Assembly: GCF_014695725.1 (NCBI RefSeq)
Contig: NZ_JACJOU010000020.1
Coordinates: 1-64,000 of the forward strand
Reading direction: 5' to 3'
DNA: 64,000 nt
Origin: Microcoleus sp. FACHB-672
GTDB taxonomy: Bacteria > Cyanobacteriota > Cyanobacteriia > Cyanobacteriales > Oscillatoriaceae
Within the stretch, counting starts at the first letter, position 1. Each line of letters begins with the position of its first letter. Under the pieces are notes generated by a model. It did not search any database, was not told the DNA's origin, and was given only the letters and a program-made list of their open reading frames with translations. The position numbers were made by a program, and so were the translations under genes. Positions 56,665 through 64,000 of the stretch are shown in pieces.

Positions 56665-57792
56665 TTAACTTTGTTGACCAAACTCGGTTTTTAGCGACTC
56701 TAAATCAGCCTCTACAGGGTCAAAACCGGCAGCTTTTTTAGATGGAGGAGATTGATTGCCGGCAGCCGGCGGATTAGCCGGCGGTTGAGCTTGACTCATC
56801 TGAGACTTGAGTGATTCTAATTCCAGAGCAATCATATCGGATTTCGCCGGCTGAGCAGTTGTTGATAAAGATTTGGGAGAAACCTTTGCCGGCGTTACGG
56901 GTGAGGAAGCATTTAAATCTTGCAATACTTCCGCCGCCGACTGATAGCGATCACTGGGTCTTTCTTGTAAGATTTTGTCTAAAATTTTCCCCAAATGATC
57001 ACTAACAGATGCCCCCTTTTTCGCAAGGATTTCTCGCCAGATCCAATTTCCATCCACAGGGTTATACAATTCATCTGGCATTCGTGCTGCCAGCAATTGA
57101 ATGCAAGTCACACCTAAACTGTAAAGATCGCTCGCCGGAAACGCTTGCCCACCCCGGAGTTGTTCCATTGGCGCATAACCTTGAGTACCGGCTCTCGTGC
57201 CGCCGGTTTGCGCGAGTGCGGTGCCGGTGCCTTGCGTTGCCACGCCAAAATCAACTAACACCAACTTGCCATCTTTGTTGCGCCGTAAAATATTATCTGG
57301 CTTGAGATCACGATGAATCACTTGATGCTCGTGAATAAATTGCACAACCGGCAGTAAATCAAGCAACAATCCCCGAATTTGTTGTTCGCTAAAAGCACCT
57401 TGCTGCTGTAATACCTGCAACAAATTCGGCCCATCGATAAATTCTTGGATTAGATACAACCGTTTATCTTGTTCAAAATATGCTAGCAGTGCCGGAATTT
57501 GCGGATGCTCGCCTAATTCATCCAATCGCACCGCTTCACGGCTAAAAAGTTCCGTAGCTTTTTGAATTGCTGTCGTGCCTTGAAATTGTGGCAAAAACTG
57601 TTTAATTACGCAGCGTGCGTTGAGCCGGTCTTCATCGACTGCTAAAAAAGTTCTGCCGAACCCCCCTTCTCCAATCGGTCGAATGGCGCGGTAGCGTTCC
57701 TTAAGCAGCAACTTAGAACCGCAACTGAGGCAAAACTTTGTCCCTTCAGGATTCTGAGGGTTTGGGCAGTTGGGAGTGAGGCAATAACTCAT
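56665..57792 (-). CDS. Ser/Thr kinase with zinc-ribbon-like head
   Basis: A 375-residue kinase. It has the same Cys4 head (SYCLTPNC ... FCLSCGSK), then a kinase domain with GEGGFGRTF, VIHRDLKPDN, LVDFGVA and GTQGYAPMEQ. Instead of a WD40 propeller it has a Pro/Ala/Lys-rich tail of about 85 residues with two similar short motifs (ELESLKSQM and DLESLKTEF). ATG 57792 is supported by the shared MSYCL start in the sibling kinase; the frame extends 26 codons upstream. It is a paralog of its two neighbours. Confidence 0.9.
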   Translation of the reverse strand: MSYCLTPNCPNPQNPEGTKFCLSCGSKLLLKERYRAIRPIGEGGFGRTFLAVDEDRLNARCVIKQFLPQFQGTTAIQKATELFSREAVRLDELGEHPQIPALLAYFEQDKRLYLIQEFIDGPNLLQVLQQQGAFSEQQIRGLLLDLLPVVQFIHEHQVIHRDLKPDNILRRNKDGKLVLVDFGVATQGTGTALAQTGGTRAGTQGYAPMEQLRGGQAFPASDLYSLGVTCIQLLAARMPDELYNPVDGNWIWREILAKKGASVSDHLGKILDKILQERPSDRYQSAAEVLQDLNASSPVTPAKVSPKSLSTTAQPAKSDMIALELESLKSQMSQAQPPANPPAAGNQSPPSKKAAGFDPVEADLESLKTEFGQQS

Positions 57793-58165
57793 ACCGGCTG
57801 TTCGCTTGCGAGACTTGTCTCTATTCTGACCTGTTGCGTCGCTGTCTTGCCCACCCGCAACAAAGCGCAAGAGCAGGGAGCACTAAGAAGCGATATAAGA
57901 TTCTTTCGCAGACTCGCGAGTATTGACAAAGCAAGCAGGCACAACAAATACCTACTGCCGATTGAATCTTATTGTTAAACTTAACCTAGCTTTAATCTTA
58001 ACCAAATGTTAATCTACACTAAATTATGCGAGTTACCGTACTTAGCTGGCGAGAGAAACCACTCCGACAGTGTCAATCACCAGCCACTTAGCCAGCCTTG
58101 AGTTTCTAATCAGTAGATTGACTGGCTGAGGAATTGCTGTTCTAGTTCTTCTAGGAGTGTGGGCA
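57793..58165. other. divergent region with structured mgtC leader
   Basis: 373 bases. The half near the kinase holds its promoter. The half before mgtC/sapB can fold in alternative ways: GTCAATC (58072-58078) with GATTGAC (58116-58122), or TTAGCCAG (58088-58095) with CTGGCTGA (58122-58129). GCTGG (58045) can also pair with CCAGC (58080). No known riboswitch class was recognised. Confidence 0.4.
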
Positions 58166-58705
58166 ATGAGTTCAATATTTTTTAGTCCTAGCGATTGGCA
58201 GAGTATCATCCTCAGACTGAGTGTGGCACTACTGGTTGGCAGCGCAATCGGTTTTAACCGGGAGCAGCCCGGTAGACCGGCAGGCTTGAGAACTTTTATG
58301 ATAGTGAGCTTAGGCGCTGCCATGTTTGTGATGATTCCCTTACAAGTTAATAGTCAAAGTACGTTTGACTCAACGAACGCTCTAAGCCGAACGCTTCAAG
58401 GTGTTGCCACAGGAGTTGGGTTTTTAGGTGCGGGAATGATTCTGCAACAACCTCATTCCAGGCTTGGCAAGGCAGAAGTCAAGGGGTTAACTTCCGCAGC
58501 AACGATTTGGCTGGCTGCCGGCTTGGGAGCAGCAGCCGGCTGTGGTTTATGGCGAATGAGTTTGATTGGAACACTGATGGCGTTAGCCGTTCTCAGTGGA
58601 GTGAAAAAACTCAAGAAGTCTAACCTGATTCGTCTTTATGATTACAACGGAACAAAAAAGCGAAAAAAGGACGCTGTATCTACCCAAGATCCAACGCAGC
58701 AATAA
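58166..58705 (+). CDS. MgtC/SapB family membrane protein
   Basis: A 179-residue protein with about five helices. LLVGSAIGFNREQPGRPAGLRT is the family hallmark, followed by GVATGVGFLGAGMIL and GLTSAATIWLAAGLGAAAGCG. MgtC homologues help growth under low magnesium and modulate ATP synthase or cation homeostasis; their transport activity is doubtful. ATG 58166 has AGGAG eight bases upstream and gives MSSIFFSP; a GTG three codons earlier is less likely. It lies alone among minus-strand kinases. Confidence 0.88.
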   Translation: MSSIFFSPSDWQSIILRLSVALLVGSAIGFNREQPGRPAGLRTFMIVSLGAAMFVMIPLQVNSQSTFDSTNALSRTLQGVATGVGFLGAGMILQQPHSRLGKAEVKGLTSAATIWLAAGLGAAAGCGLWRMSLIGTLMALAVLSGVKKLKKSNLIRLYDYNGTKKRKKDAVSTQDPTQQ

Positions 58706-58808
58706 CTTTTTTTCCCTAGAGTTGTATGCCAGAAGCAGACAACTCTTAAAACTTGCCTTTTCTCTCAACTCTTCACCAAGCGCCCTACTCTCTTGATCTA
58801 GCCTCTCT

Positions 58809-60764
58809 TCAAGGGAACCACCGCCAGATTTTAATGGTTTTATCCCAACTGCCGCTGACAATTGTTTTGCCATCAGAGCTAATGGCCACCGCATTAACCG
58901 CGCCTAAATGCCCGGAAAGAGTGCCTAGCAGTTTGCCGGTGGCAACGTGCCATAGCTTGATTGTTTTATCGCTGCTGCCGGTGATTAGGGTGCTACCTTG
59001 GGGGCTGAAGATGACAGAATTCACCATGCCGGCATGACCGGAGAGGGTGCGTAGGGGTGTTGTTGCGCCGGCAGCCATTGACCACAACTTAATCGTCTGA
59101 TCCTTACTGCCGCTGGCAAGAATTTTCCCATCCGGACTGATAGCGACCGAATTTACCGAGTTGAAATGGCTCGAAAGTGTGTTAAATACTTCTCCATTTG
59201 CCAAGTTCCAAATATGGATATTGTTATCCAAACCCCCACTAGCAACGAAGTGTCCATCCGCGCTAATCGCAACAGATTTGATCATGCCAGAACGACCTGA
59301 GAGGTTGCGTGCAGGGAAGGATTGGGGTTGTTCTGCTGCCTCGGCTAACTGCCAAAGCTTAACCGTTCTGTCTTCACTGCCACTGGCTAAAATTTGACCG
59401 TCTGAACTGATGGCAACCGAATTGATATCTCTTAAATGTCCAACCAGCGTACTTAACAAATGGCCGGTGGATATTGCCCACAGCTTAATATTGCCATCAT
59501 CACTGCAACTGGCAACAACCTGGCCATCGGGACTGATCGCGACCGAGTTCACGGCATTTAAATGCCCAAACAGAGTCCGCAATAGTTCGCCGGTGTGCAA
59601 ATTCCAAATCTTGATCGTGTCATCTAAACTGCCACTGGCAAGGATATGGCTGTTCGGGCCAATGGCGATAGAGGTTACCCATGAGGAGTGACCTTGCAGC
59701 GTTTGCACGCATCGCCAGCCGCGACTTCTGGGCTTAGATACTGCTGCCGGCGCATTAACCGTGGCCTGAATGGCACTTTCGTCTGATTTGTTTCCAGCAA
59801 CAGAAGCCGTCGCAGGTTTTGCGGATGGGGGAGGGGCTATAGTCGGGGATGGTAGGGAGCTTGCCGGCAGCTCATTGAGTTCATTGATCACTTCATCCGC
59901 AGATTGATAGCGTTCGCGAACCATCTCTTGAACCATTCTGTCCAAGATTTGCCCTAATTGGTCACTAATTGCTTTCCCCTGGTTGAATAAATGCTCCCGC
60001 CAAGTCCAGCCGGTGAGCGGATCATAAAGATGCTCTGGTTTCACATTGGTTAGCAGGTGCAGGCAGGTGACGCCCAAACTGTAGAGATCGCTTGCTGGAT
60101 AGGCTTTGCCACTCCGCATTTGTTCCAGGGGTGCGTAGCCGTGGGTGCCAATTTTTGTGCCGGTTTGCCCCATCGAGGAGTGGCTCAGCAGCTTGGCCAC
60201 TCCAAAATCAATCAGCATTAATTGGCCATCACGCTGCCGGCGTAGAATGTTGGCTGGGGTGATGTCTCGATGAATAACGCGATGGCCGTGAATAAACTTG
60301 AGCACCGGCAGCATTTGGGCGAGTACCTGCCGCACTTGCTGTTCGCTGAAAGCGCCTTCTTCGACCAATTCCTGCCACAAATTTTGTCCGTCGATAAACT
60401 CCTGCACGAGATACAGGCGTTTGTCTTGTTCAAAGAAAGCCAGCAGCGTCGGAATCTGCCGGTGTTCTCCGAGTTCGCACAGTCGCAGTGCTTCTTGGTT
60501 AAATAGCTGGATTGCCTTTTCTAAGGAAGCTTGCTGGCGGGAACCACTTCCTTCGATTTTCGGCACGAATTGTTTGATCACGCACCGAGTTCCCAGCCGG
60601 TCTTCGTCTACGGCAAGATAGGTTATGCCAAATCCCCCTTGCCCGATGGGAGTGAGGGCACGGTAACGATTTCTGAGCAACAAAGCTGACCCGCACTTTT
60701 GGCAATGCGAGACAGACTCAGGGTTTTTTGGATGTGAACACGAGGGATTAAGGCAAAAAGTCAT
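58809..60764 (-). CDS. Ser/Thr kinase-WD40 protein with HRDIT catalytic loop
   Basis: A 651-residue protein. The Cys4 head (FCLNPSC ... HCQKCGSA) precedes a kinase domain with GQGGFGITYLA, VIKQF, VIHRDITPANIL and LIDFGVAK. The catalytic-loop Lys of HRDxKxxN is Thr here, which is unusual for a Ser/Thr kinase, while the Asp, Asn and DFG are intact. A linker of about 55 residues rich in Ala, Pro and Ser leads to seven WD40 repeats (about 350-651). It is probably active but may have altered substrate handling. It is convergent with mgtC. Confidence 0.92.
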   Translation of the reverse strand: MTFCLNPSCSHPKNPESVSHCQKCGSALLLRNRYRALTPIGQGGFGITYLAVDEDRLGTRCVIKQFVPKIEGSGSRQQASLEKAIQLFNQEALRLCELGEHRQIPTLLAFFEQDKRLYLVQEFIDGQNLWQELVEEGAFSEQQVRQVLAQMLPVLKFIHGHRVIHRDITPANILRRQRDGQLMLIDFGVAKLLSHSSMGQTGTKIGTHGYAPLEQMRSGKAYPASDLYSLGVTCLHLLTNVKPEHLYDPLTGWTWREHLFNQGKAISDQLGQILDRMVQEMVRERYQSADEVINELNELPASSLPSPTIAPPPSAKPATASVAGNKSDESAIQATVNAPAAVSKPRSRGWRCVQTLQGHSSWVTSIAIGPNSHILASGSLDDTIKIWNLHTGELLRTLFGHLNAVNSVAISPDGQVVASCSDDGNIKLWAISTGHLLSTLVGHLRDINSVAISSDGQILASGSEDRTVKLWQLAEAAEQPQSFPARNLSGRSGMIKSVAISADGHFVASGGLDNNIHIWNLANGEVFNTLSSHFNSVNSVAISPDGKILASGSKDQTIKLWSMAAGATTPLRTLSGHAGMVNSVIFSPQGSTLITGSSDKTIKLWHVATGKLLGTLSGHLGAVNAVAISSDGKTIVSGSWDKTIKIWRWFP

Positions 60765-60997
60765 ACTGGGAAGCAGAGCAACCTAACCCTATGGTAAAGC
60801 TTCCCCAGACTTTCCTCTGCCTAACTCTGACAAGCCGGCATTTTAAATTGTCTGTTCTTGCCGGTGAACCTGCGATGAGAGAGCCGGTCAACTCATGTTA
60901 AAAATCCAATTTCTAATCGTTGTCAAACTCAAAAAAATAGTTTTAATGACTAAAAAACCTGGTTGTTTGACCTTATTTTTCATTCCTGACCGACACT

Positions 60998-61927
60998 TTA
61001 GGGTGCGATCTGCCAAATCTTGATCGTCTTATCAGCACTCCCACTAACCAGAATTTGAGCATCTGGACTGACTGCCACAGAATTTACAGAACCCGAATGA
61101 CCTGAAAAAATCCGCAGCCGTTTGCCGGTTGCCAGCTGCCGGACTTTAATAATTCCGTCATAACCGCCACTAGCAAGCAGTTGCCCATTTGGGCTAATCA
61201 CAACGGAATTGACTGAGTAGGAGTGTCCCGAAAGCGTGCGTACCAGTTTGCCGGTGTGCAAATTCCAAATCTTCAGAACTTGATCGACACCGCCACTCAC
61301 CAAAGTCTGGCCATCAGGACTAATCGCGATAGAATAAATCCCGCCGGTGTGACCGGCAAGTGTATTAATCTGTTCTTCAGTATTCAGATGCCAGAGTCGG
61401 ATCGTGTTATCCGCCCCATCACTGGCGAGGGTTTGGCCATCTGGGCTGAAGGCAAAGGACTTTACAGAGCCGGCATGGCCGGTTAAAGTGCCGATCAAAT
61501 CGCCGGTGTCTAGCTGCCACAACTTGATCGTCTGGCTGTAGCTGCTGCTGTGACTGGCCACAATTTGACCGTCGGGACTGATAGCCACCGGCATCCAACC
61601 AGAATCTAAGCGAGAGTAACCCGCGATTAGGGTGCGAATTAATTCAGCACCCGGCAGTTTCCACAACTTGATCGTGCCATCACCCCCCCCACTGACCAAA
61701 GTTTGTCCATCGGGGCAAATCGCCAGTGATTTTACGCCGTAGGTGTGCCCGGTGAGGGTGCGAATTAGCTGGCCGGTTTGTAGCTGCCACAGCTTGATCG
61801 TGCCATCTTCTCCCCCACTGATCAGCGTTTGTCCATCCGGGCAGATCAGGATGGCCTTAACCCCATCAGAATGACCTGTAAGGGTGTGGGTACACATACT
61901 CTGGTTATCTTGCTGCAAATCGATCAT
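60998..61927 (-). CDS. stand-alone seven-bladed WD40 protein
   Basis: A 309-residue protein made only of seven WD40 repeats after a 15-residue head (MIDLQQDNQSM). Repeat 3 is irregular, with an insertion (AGYSRLDSGWMP). The repeats are close to those of the neighbouring kinase-WD40 genes (ICPDGQTLVSGG...TIKLW), so it probably arose by duplication of a propeller without the kinase. No kinase remnant is seen upstream. It may serve as a scaffold for the adjacent kinases (inference). Confidence 0.88.
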   Translation of the reverse strand: MIDLQQDNQSMCTHTLTGHSDGVKAILICPDGQTLISGGEDGTIKLWQLQTGQLIRTLTGHTYGVKSLAICPDGQTLVSGGGDGTIKLWKLPGAELIRTLIAGYSRLDSGWMPVAISPDGQIVASHSSSYSQTIKLWQLDTGDLIGTLTGHAGSVKSFAFSPDGQTLASDGADNTIRLWHLNTEEQINTLAGHTGGIYSIAISPDGQTLVSGGVDQVLKIWNLHTGKLVRTLSGHSYSVNSVVISPNGQLLASGGYDGIIKVRQLATGKRLRIFSGHSGSVNSVAVSPDAQILVSGSADKTIKIWQIAP

Positions 61928-62044
61928 CGGAAATGTTGTTACCCAATGAATAGCGTTGTTTAGTTTGGCGAGGCAGCATGGAAGTGTTTAGATTTGACCG
62001 GCAGCCACCCTAAATCTGTCTGGTCGAGCGCGAGCTTAAGCTTT

Positions 62045-62341
62045 CTATTTTAATGACTGCCGGCTGTCAAGTACAGCTTGCCGAAAGCCTAGCACAACCA
62101 AGATATTTGACAGAGTTAAGAACACTTCCGCAGCGCCATGTAACCAATCTATATTTGCTAAAGACTCGTTATAGGCAACTTTGGCGTAAATGCCGGCGGG
62201 AATGGTAACGGCAACAAAAACCAAAGTCATGTAAAACCCGATCAGCGCCAGCCGGGGCATCTGCCCTGAACGGGTGACAAACCACAAGAATCCCAGGTAA
62301 GGAAACAAGGACACAGCAAACAGAGTTTCTTTAGAAATCAT
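62045..62341 (-). CDS. DUF3593 family membrane protein
   Basis: A 98-residue protein with three hydrophobic segments: ETLFAVSLFPYLGFLWF, MTLVFVAVTIPAGIYAK and GAAEVFLTLSNILVVLGFR. It matches the cyanobacterial/plastid DUF3593 family. Its ATG overlaps the TGA of the upstream DUF2499 gene by four bases (ATGA), so translation is coupled. The conserved pairing hints at a joint thylakoid or membrane function that is still unknown. Confidence 0.75.
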   Translation of the reverse strand: MISKETLFAVSLFPYLGFLWFVTRSGQMPRLALIGFYMTLVFVAVTIPAGIYAKVAYNESLANIDWLHGAAEVFLTLSNILVVLGFRQAVLDSRQSLK

Positions 62342-62706
62342 GCCTCGAAATCCTTTGGTGTGGTAGAAGGGCGAGAACCCTTTTCGCCTTCAAGTTGCTG
62401 TTGATTGCCGGCAGAGTCTCTTGTACGCCAAATTAACCAGCCGGCGATGCAAAGGGTGCAGTTATTCACCACTGTCATGGCAGCTTGCAGGGTGACAAGC
62501 CATTCTAAGGATGCTGGGTTGTCAAAAAAGTGCCAAGTACAGGCGCACATGGCGCTAATTAATGCCGGCAGCATCGCTAAAGACAGCGCCCACCAAGCCC
62601 GGTTGCCAGTAACTTCGCCATACGTCCAAATTAGCCAAATGGCTGCAATCCACTCAATGACACTGGAAACGTGAATAATCCAAGTGGGAATCGAAAGCGC
62701 GTGCAT
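62338..62706 (-). CDS. DUF2499 family membrane protein
   Basis: A 122-residue protein with three helices: HVSSVIEWIAAIWLIW, ALSLAMLPALISAMCAC and LVTLQAAMTVVNNCTLCIAG. It begins MHALSIPTWIIH, as in DUF2499 of cyanobacteria and plant plastids. The C-terminal 25 residues are polar and variable. ATG 62706 is preferred to a GTG five codons earlier. It is the first gene of a coupled pair with DUF3593 and is divergent from csaB. Confidence 0.78.
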   Translation of the reverse strand: MHALSIPTWIIHVSSVIEWIAAIWLIWTYGEVTGNRAWWALSLAMLPALISAMCACTWHFFDNPASLEWLVTLQAAMTVVNNCTLCIAGWLIWRTRDSAGNQQQLEGEKGSRPSTTPKDFEA

Positions 62707-62834
62707 AAAAATAACGGACACAGAAGATTTTGTTTATGCTACCCCGATTAATTGTTGAAGCGTTGTCTTTTGAAGTTTGCTGTCAACTGCTGCCCTAAAC
62801 TGAATTGGAGGGGCGAACACAGCTAGGAAGTGAA

Positions 62835-63887
62835 ATGGGGCAGATTCAAGCAGTATGTAGCGGATATTATGGCAAAGGCAACGGCGGTGACGAAGCGTTG
62901 CTGGCTTCGCTGTTGCAAATGTTACCGGCTGACGTGACGCCGGTTGTTCTTTCTGGCAACCCAGCTGAAACCCGTGAACGCTATGGGGTGGCAGCCGTGG
63001 ATCGGATGAATGCCCGATTGGTATTTGCAGCACTGCGCCAGTCTGATGTATTTATCTGGGGCGGAGGCAGTTTAATTCAAGATGTTACCAGCGCCCTCAG
63101 TCCAGTTTATTATGCCGGCTTGATGGGATTAGCGCAGCGCTTGGGTTTGAAAACCATTGCTTGGGCGCAGGGCGTTGGCCCCTTGAAGCGTCCCTTAACT
63201 CGCCAAATGGCAAAACGAGCCTTTGCCGGCTGCACAGTCGTCAGCGTGCGAGATCGCGCCTCTGCCGGCCTGCTCTTAGACTGGGATATTCCTTGCTCTA
63301 TGGCACCCGATCCCGTCTGGGCGCTAGATTCGATGCCCGTGCCCGGTTTGTGGGATTTACCGGCCCCTAGAGTCGCTATAACGCTGCGATCGCATCCCCA
63401 ACTCACCCCCGCACGATTGCAAATTCTCACTCGCGCCCTGATAGACTTCCAGAAAGCAACCCAAACTTGTATTCTCCTGATTCCATTTCAGGCTTCTCAA
63501 GATTTGGCAATCGCTGAATTGATTCAGCCGCAATTAGCCGGCCCTTCTCATATTCTCAGACTAGAAGACCCCAAACAATTAAAAGGCGTGTTTCGGGGAG
63601 TAGAAATGGCAATCGGAATGCGCCTTCACAGTTTAATCATGGCGGCTGCCGAAGAGTGCCGGTGTTTTGCCCTTAGTTATGACCCCAAAGTAACTCAGCT
63701 AATGGCAGAACTGGAAATGCCGGGATGGGAATTATCCCAAATGCCTGAAGACGCCACAATCATTAGCAAGCGTTGGATAGAAGAATATGCCAATGGCGAT
63801 CCCCTTTCACCAGGGCAGATTCAATCTTTGGTTGATCGCGCGTTAATTCACCAAGAAGTTTTGAAAGATGCGTTTCAGTATTTTTAA
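62835..63887 (+). CDS. csaB: polysaccharide pyruvyl transferase CsaB
   Basis: A 350-residue enzyme of the CsaB/polysaccharide pyruvyl-transferase family. Motifs are AVCSGYYGKGNGGDEALL, DVFIWGGGSLIQD, TIAWAQGVGPLKRP, VSVRDRASAG and a late GMRLHSLIMAAA. CsaB adds ketal-pyruvate to cell-wall polysaccharide, which anchors SLH-domain proteins; cyanobacterial homologues probably do the same. ATG 62835 follows AGGAAG. The gene ends 113 bases before the window edge and no further gene is seen there. Confidence 0.9.
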   Translation: MGQIQAVCSGYYGKGNGGDEALLASLLQMLPADVTPVVLSGNPAETRERYGVAAVDRMNARLVFAALRQSDVFIWGGGSLIQDVTSALSPVYYAGLMGLAQRLGLKTIAWAQGVGPLKRPLTRQMAKRAFAGCTVVSVRDRASAGLLLDWDIPCSMAPDPVWALDSMPVPGLWDLPAPRVAITLRSHPQLTPARLQILTRALIDFQKATQTCILLIPFQASQDLAIAELIQPQLAGPSHILRLEDPKQLKGVFRGVEMAIGMRLHSLIMAAAEECRCFALSYDPKVTQLMAELEMPGWELSQMPEDATIISKRWIEEYANGDPLSPGQIQSLVDRALIHQEVLKDAFQYF

Positions 63888-64000
63888 ACCACAAATGGGG
63901 GAAGTTAATCAATTTTTTAGAATCGTGCCGGCACTTAGAATTTCCCCTCTATAAGCGGGACAACTCCAAATTAAACTTTTTCTAGAGACAGATTCTCAGC

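Noticed and set aside
54451-61927. Possible recombination junk because of long direct repeats
   Set aside because: The repeats are WD40 blades within intact genes; every propeller has seven complete blades.
1-64000. tRNA or rRNA genes, prophage or integrated plasmid
   Set aside because: No cloverleaf-like sequence with a GGTTCGAATCC-type arm, no rRNA core and no phage structural or replication gene was seen.

Overview
The window comes from a cyanobacterial chromosome, most likely a filamentous one of the Oscillatoriales/Microcoleus kind (the rank is my inference). It carries a photosystem I subunit (psaK), a phycobilisome core subunit (apcF), carotenoid genes (cruP-like, crtW), the cyanobacterial alkane pathway (ado, aar), glnA under a textbook NtcA promoter, and several families confined to cyanobacteria and plastids (DUF1823, DUF2499, DUF3593, PAP/fibrillin). 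The hexamer GCCGGC and its relatives are strikingly frequent on both strands. HIP1 octamers (GCGATCGC) also occur.

Layout. 1-4.2 kb: decayed or solo IS630-type pieces, a CPBP protease gene with a nonsense codon, DUF1823, a small secreted-looking protein and a Ser/Thr kinase. 4.4-7.7 kb: a divergent NusA paralog and a GH13 amylase with a starch-binding domain. 7.9-14.4 kb: a carotenoid-flavoured neighbourhood (CruP-like, DUF2993, CrtX-like glycosyltransferase, SDR, CrtW). 14.9-18.0 kb: a secreted RTX nuclease. 18.1-22.7 kb: a PAP/fibrillin gene, then a compositional island with a two-gene GIY-YIG + DGQHR cassette and a dead YgiT-type antitoxin, then a nucleotidyltransferase-like gene and a Uma2 gene. 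22.9-31 kb: site-2 protease, psaK, trpF, folE, SDR, accA, aar, ado. 31-32 kb: a lone ABC sugar permease and its small companion. 32-40.7 kb: a light-signalling region with a LOV-type multi-PAS kinase, a pentapeptide protein, a PAS-less (Cph2-like) phytochrome kinase and two response regulators. 41-47 kb: argF, a lipoate ligase-like gene, YbjN, a methyltransferase, glnA and apcF. 47.5-52.7 kb: a giant nine-PAS histidine kinase. 52.7-62 kb: dusB, DUF29, and a run of Ser/Thr kinases and WD40 propellers with an mgtC/sapB gene inside it. 62-64 kb: a DUF3593/DUF2499 pair and csaB.

How the genes work together. ado, aar, accA, an SDR and folE lie on one strand in order, joining malonyl-CoA supply to acyl-ACP reduction and aldehyde deformylation. 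glnA and apcF diverge from a shared 0.5-kb control region. The kinases form two sensory blocks: light and redox two-component signalling at 32-40 kb and 47-53 kb, and Hanks-type kinase/WD40 signalling at 54-62 kb.

The best candidate for an undescribed system is the pair at 18,939-21,125. A GIY-YIG nuclease with an unusually long insertion is translationally coupled to a DndB-like DGQHR protein with a very acidic tail. The pair sits in an AT-rich stretch with no CCGG for about 3 kb, although that motif is common elsewhere in the window. This suggests a laterally acquired, modification-sensing defence module.
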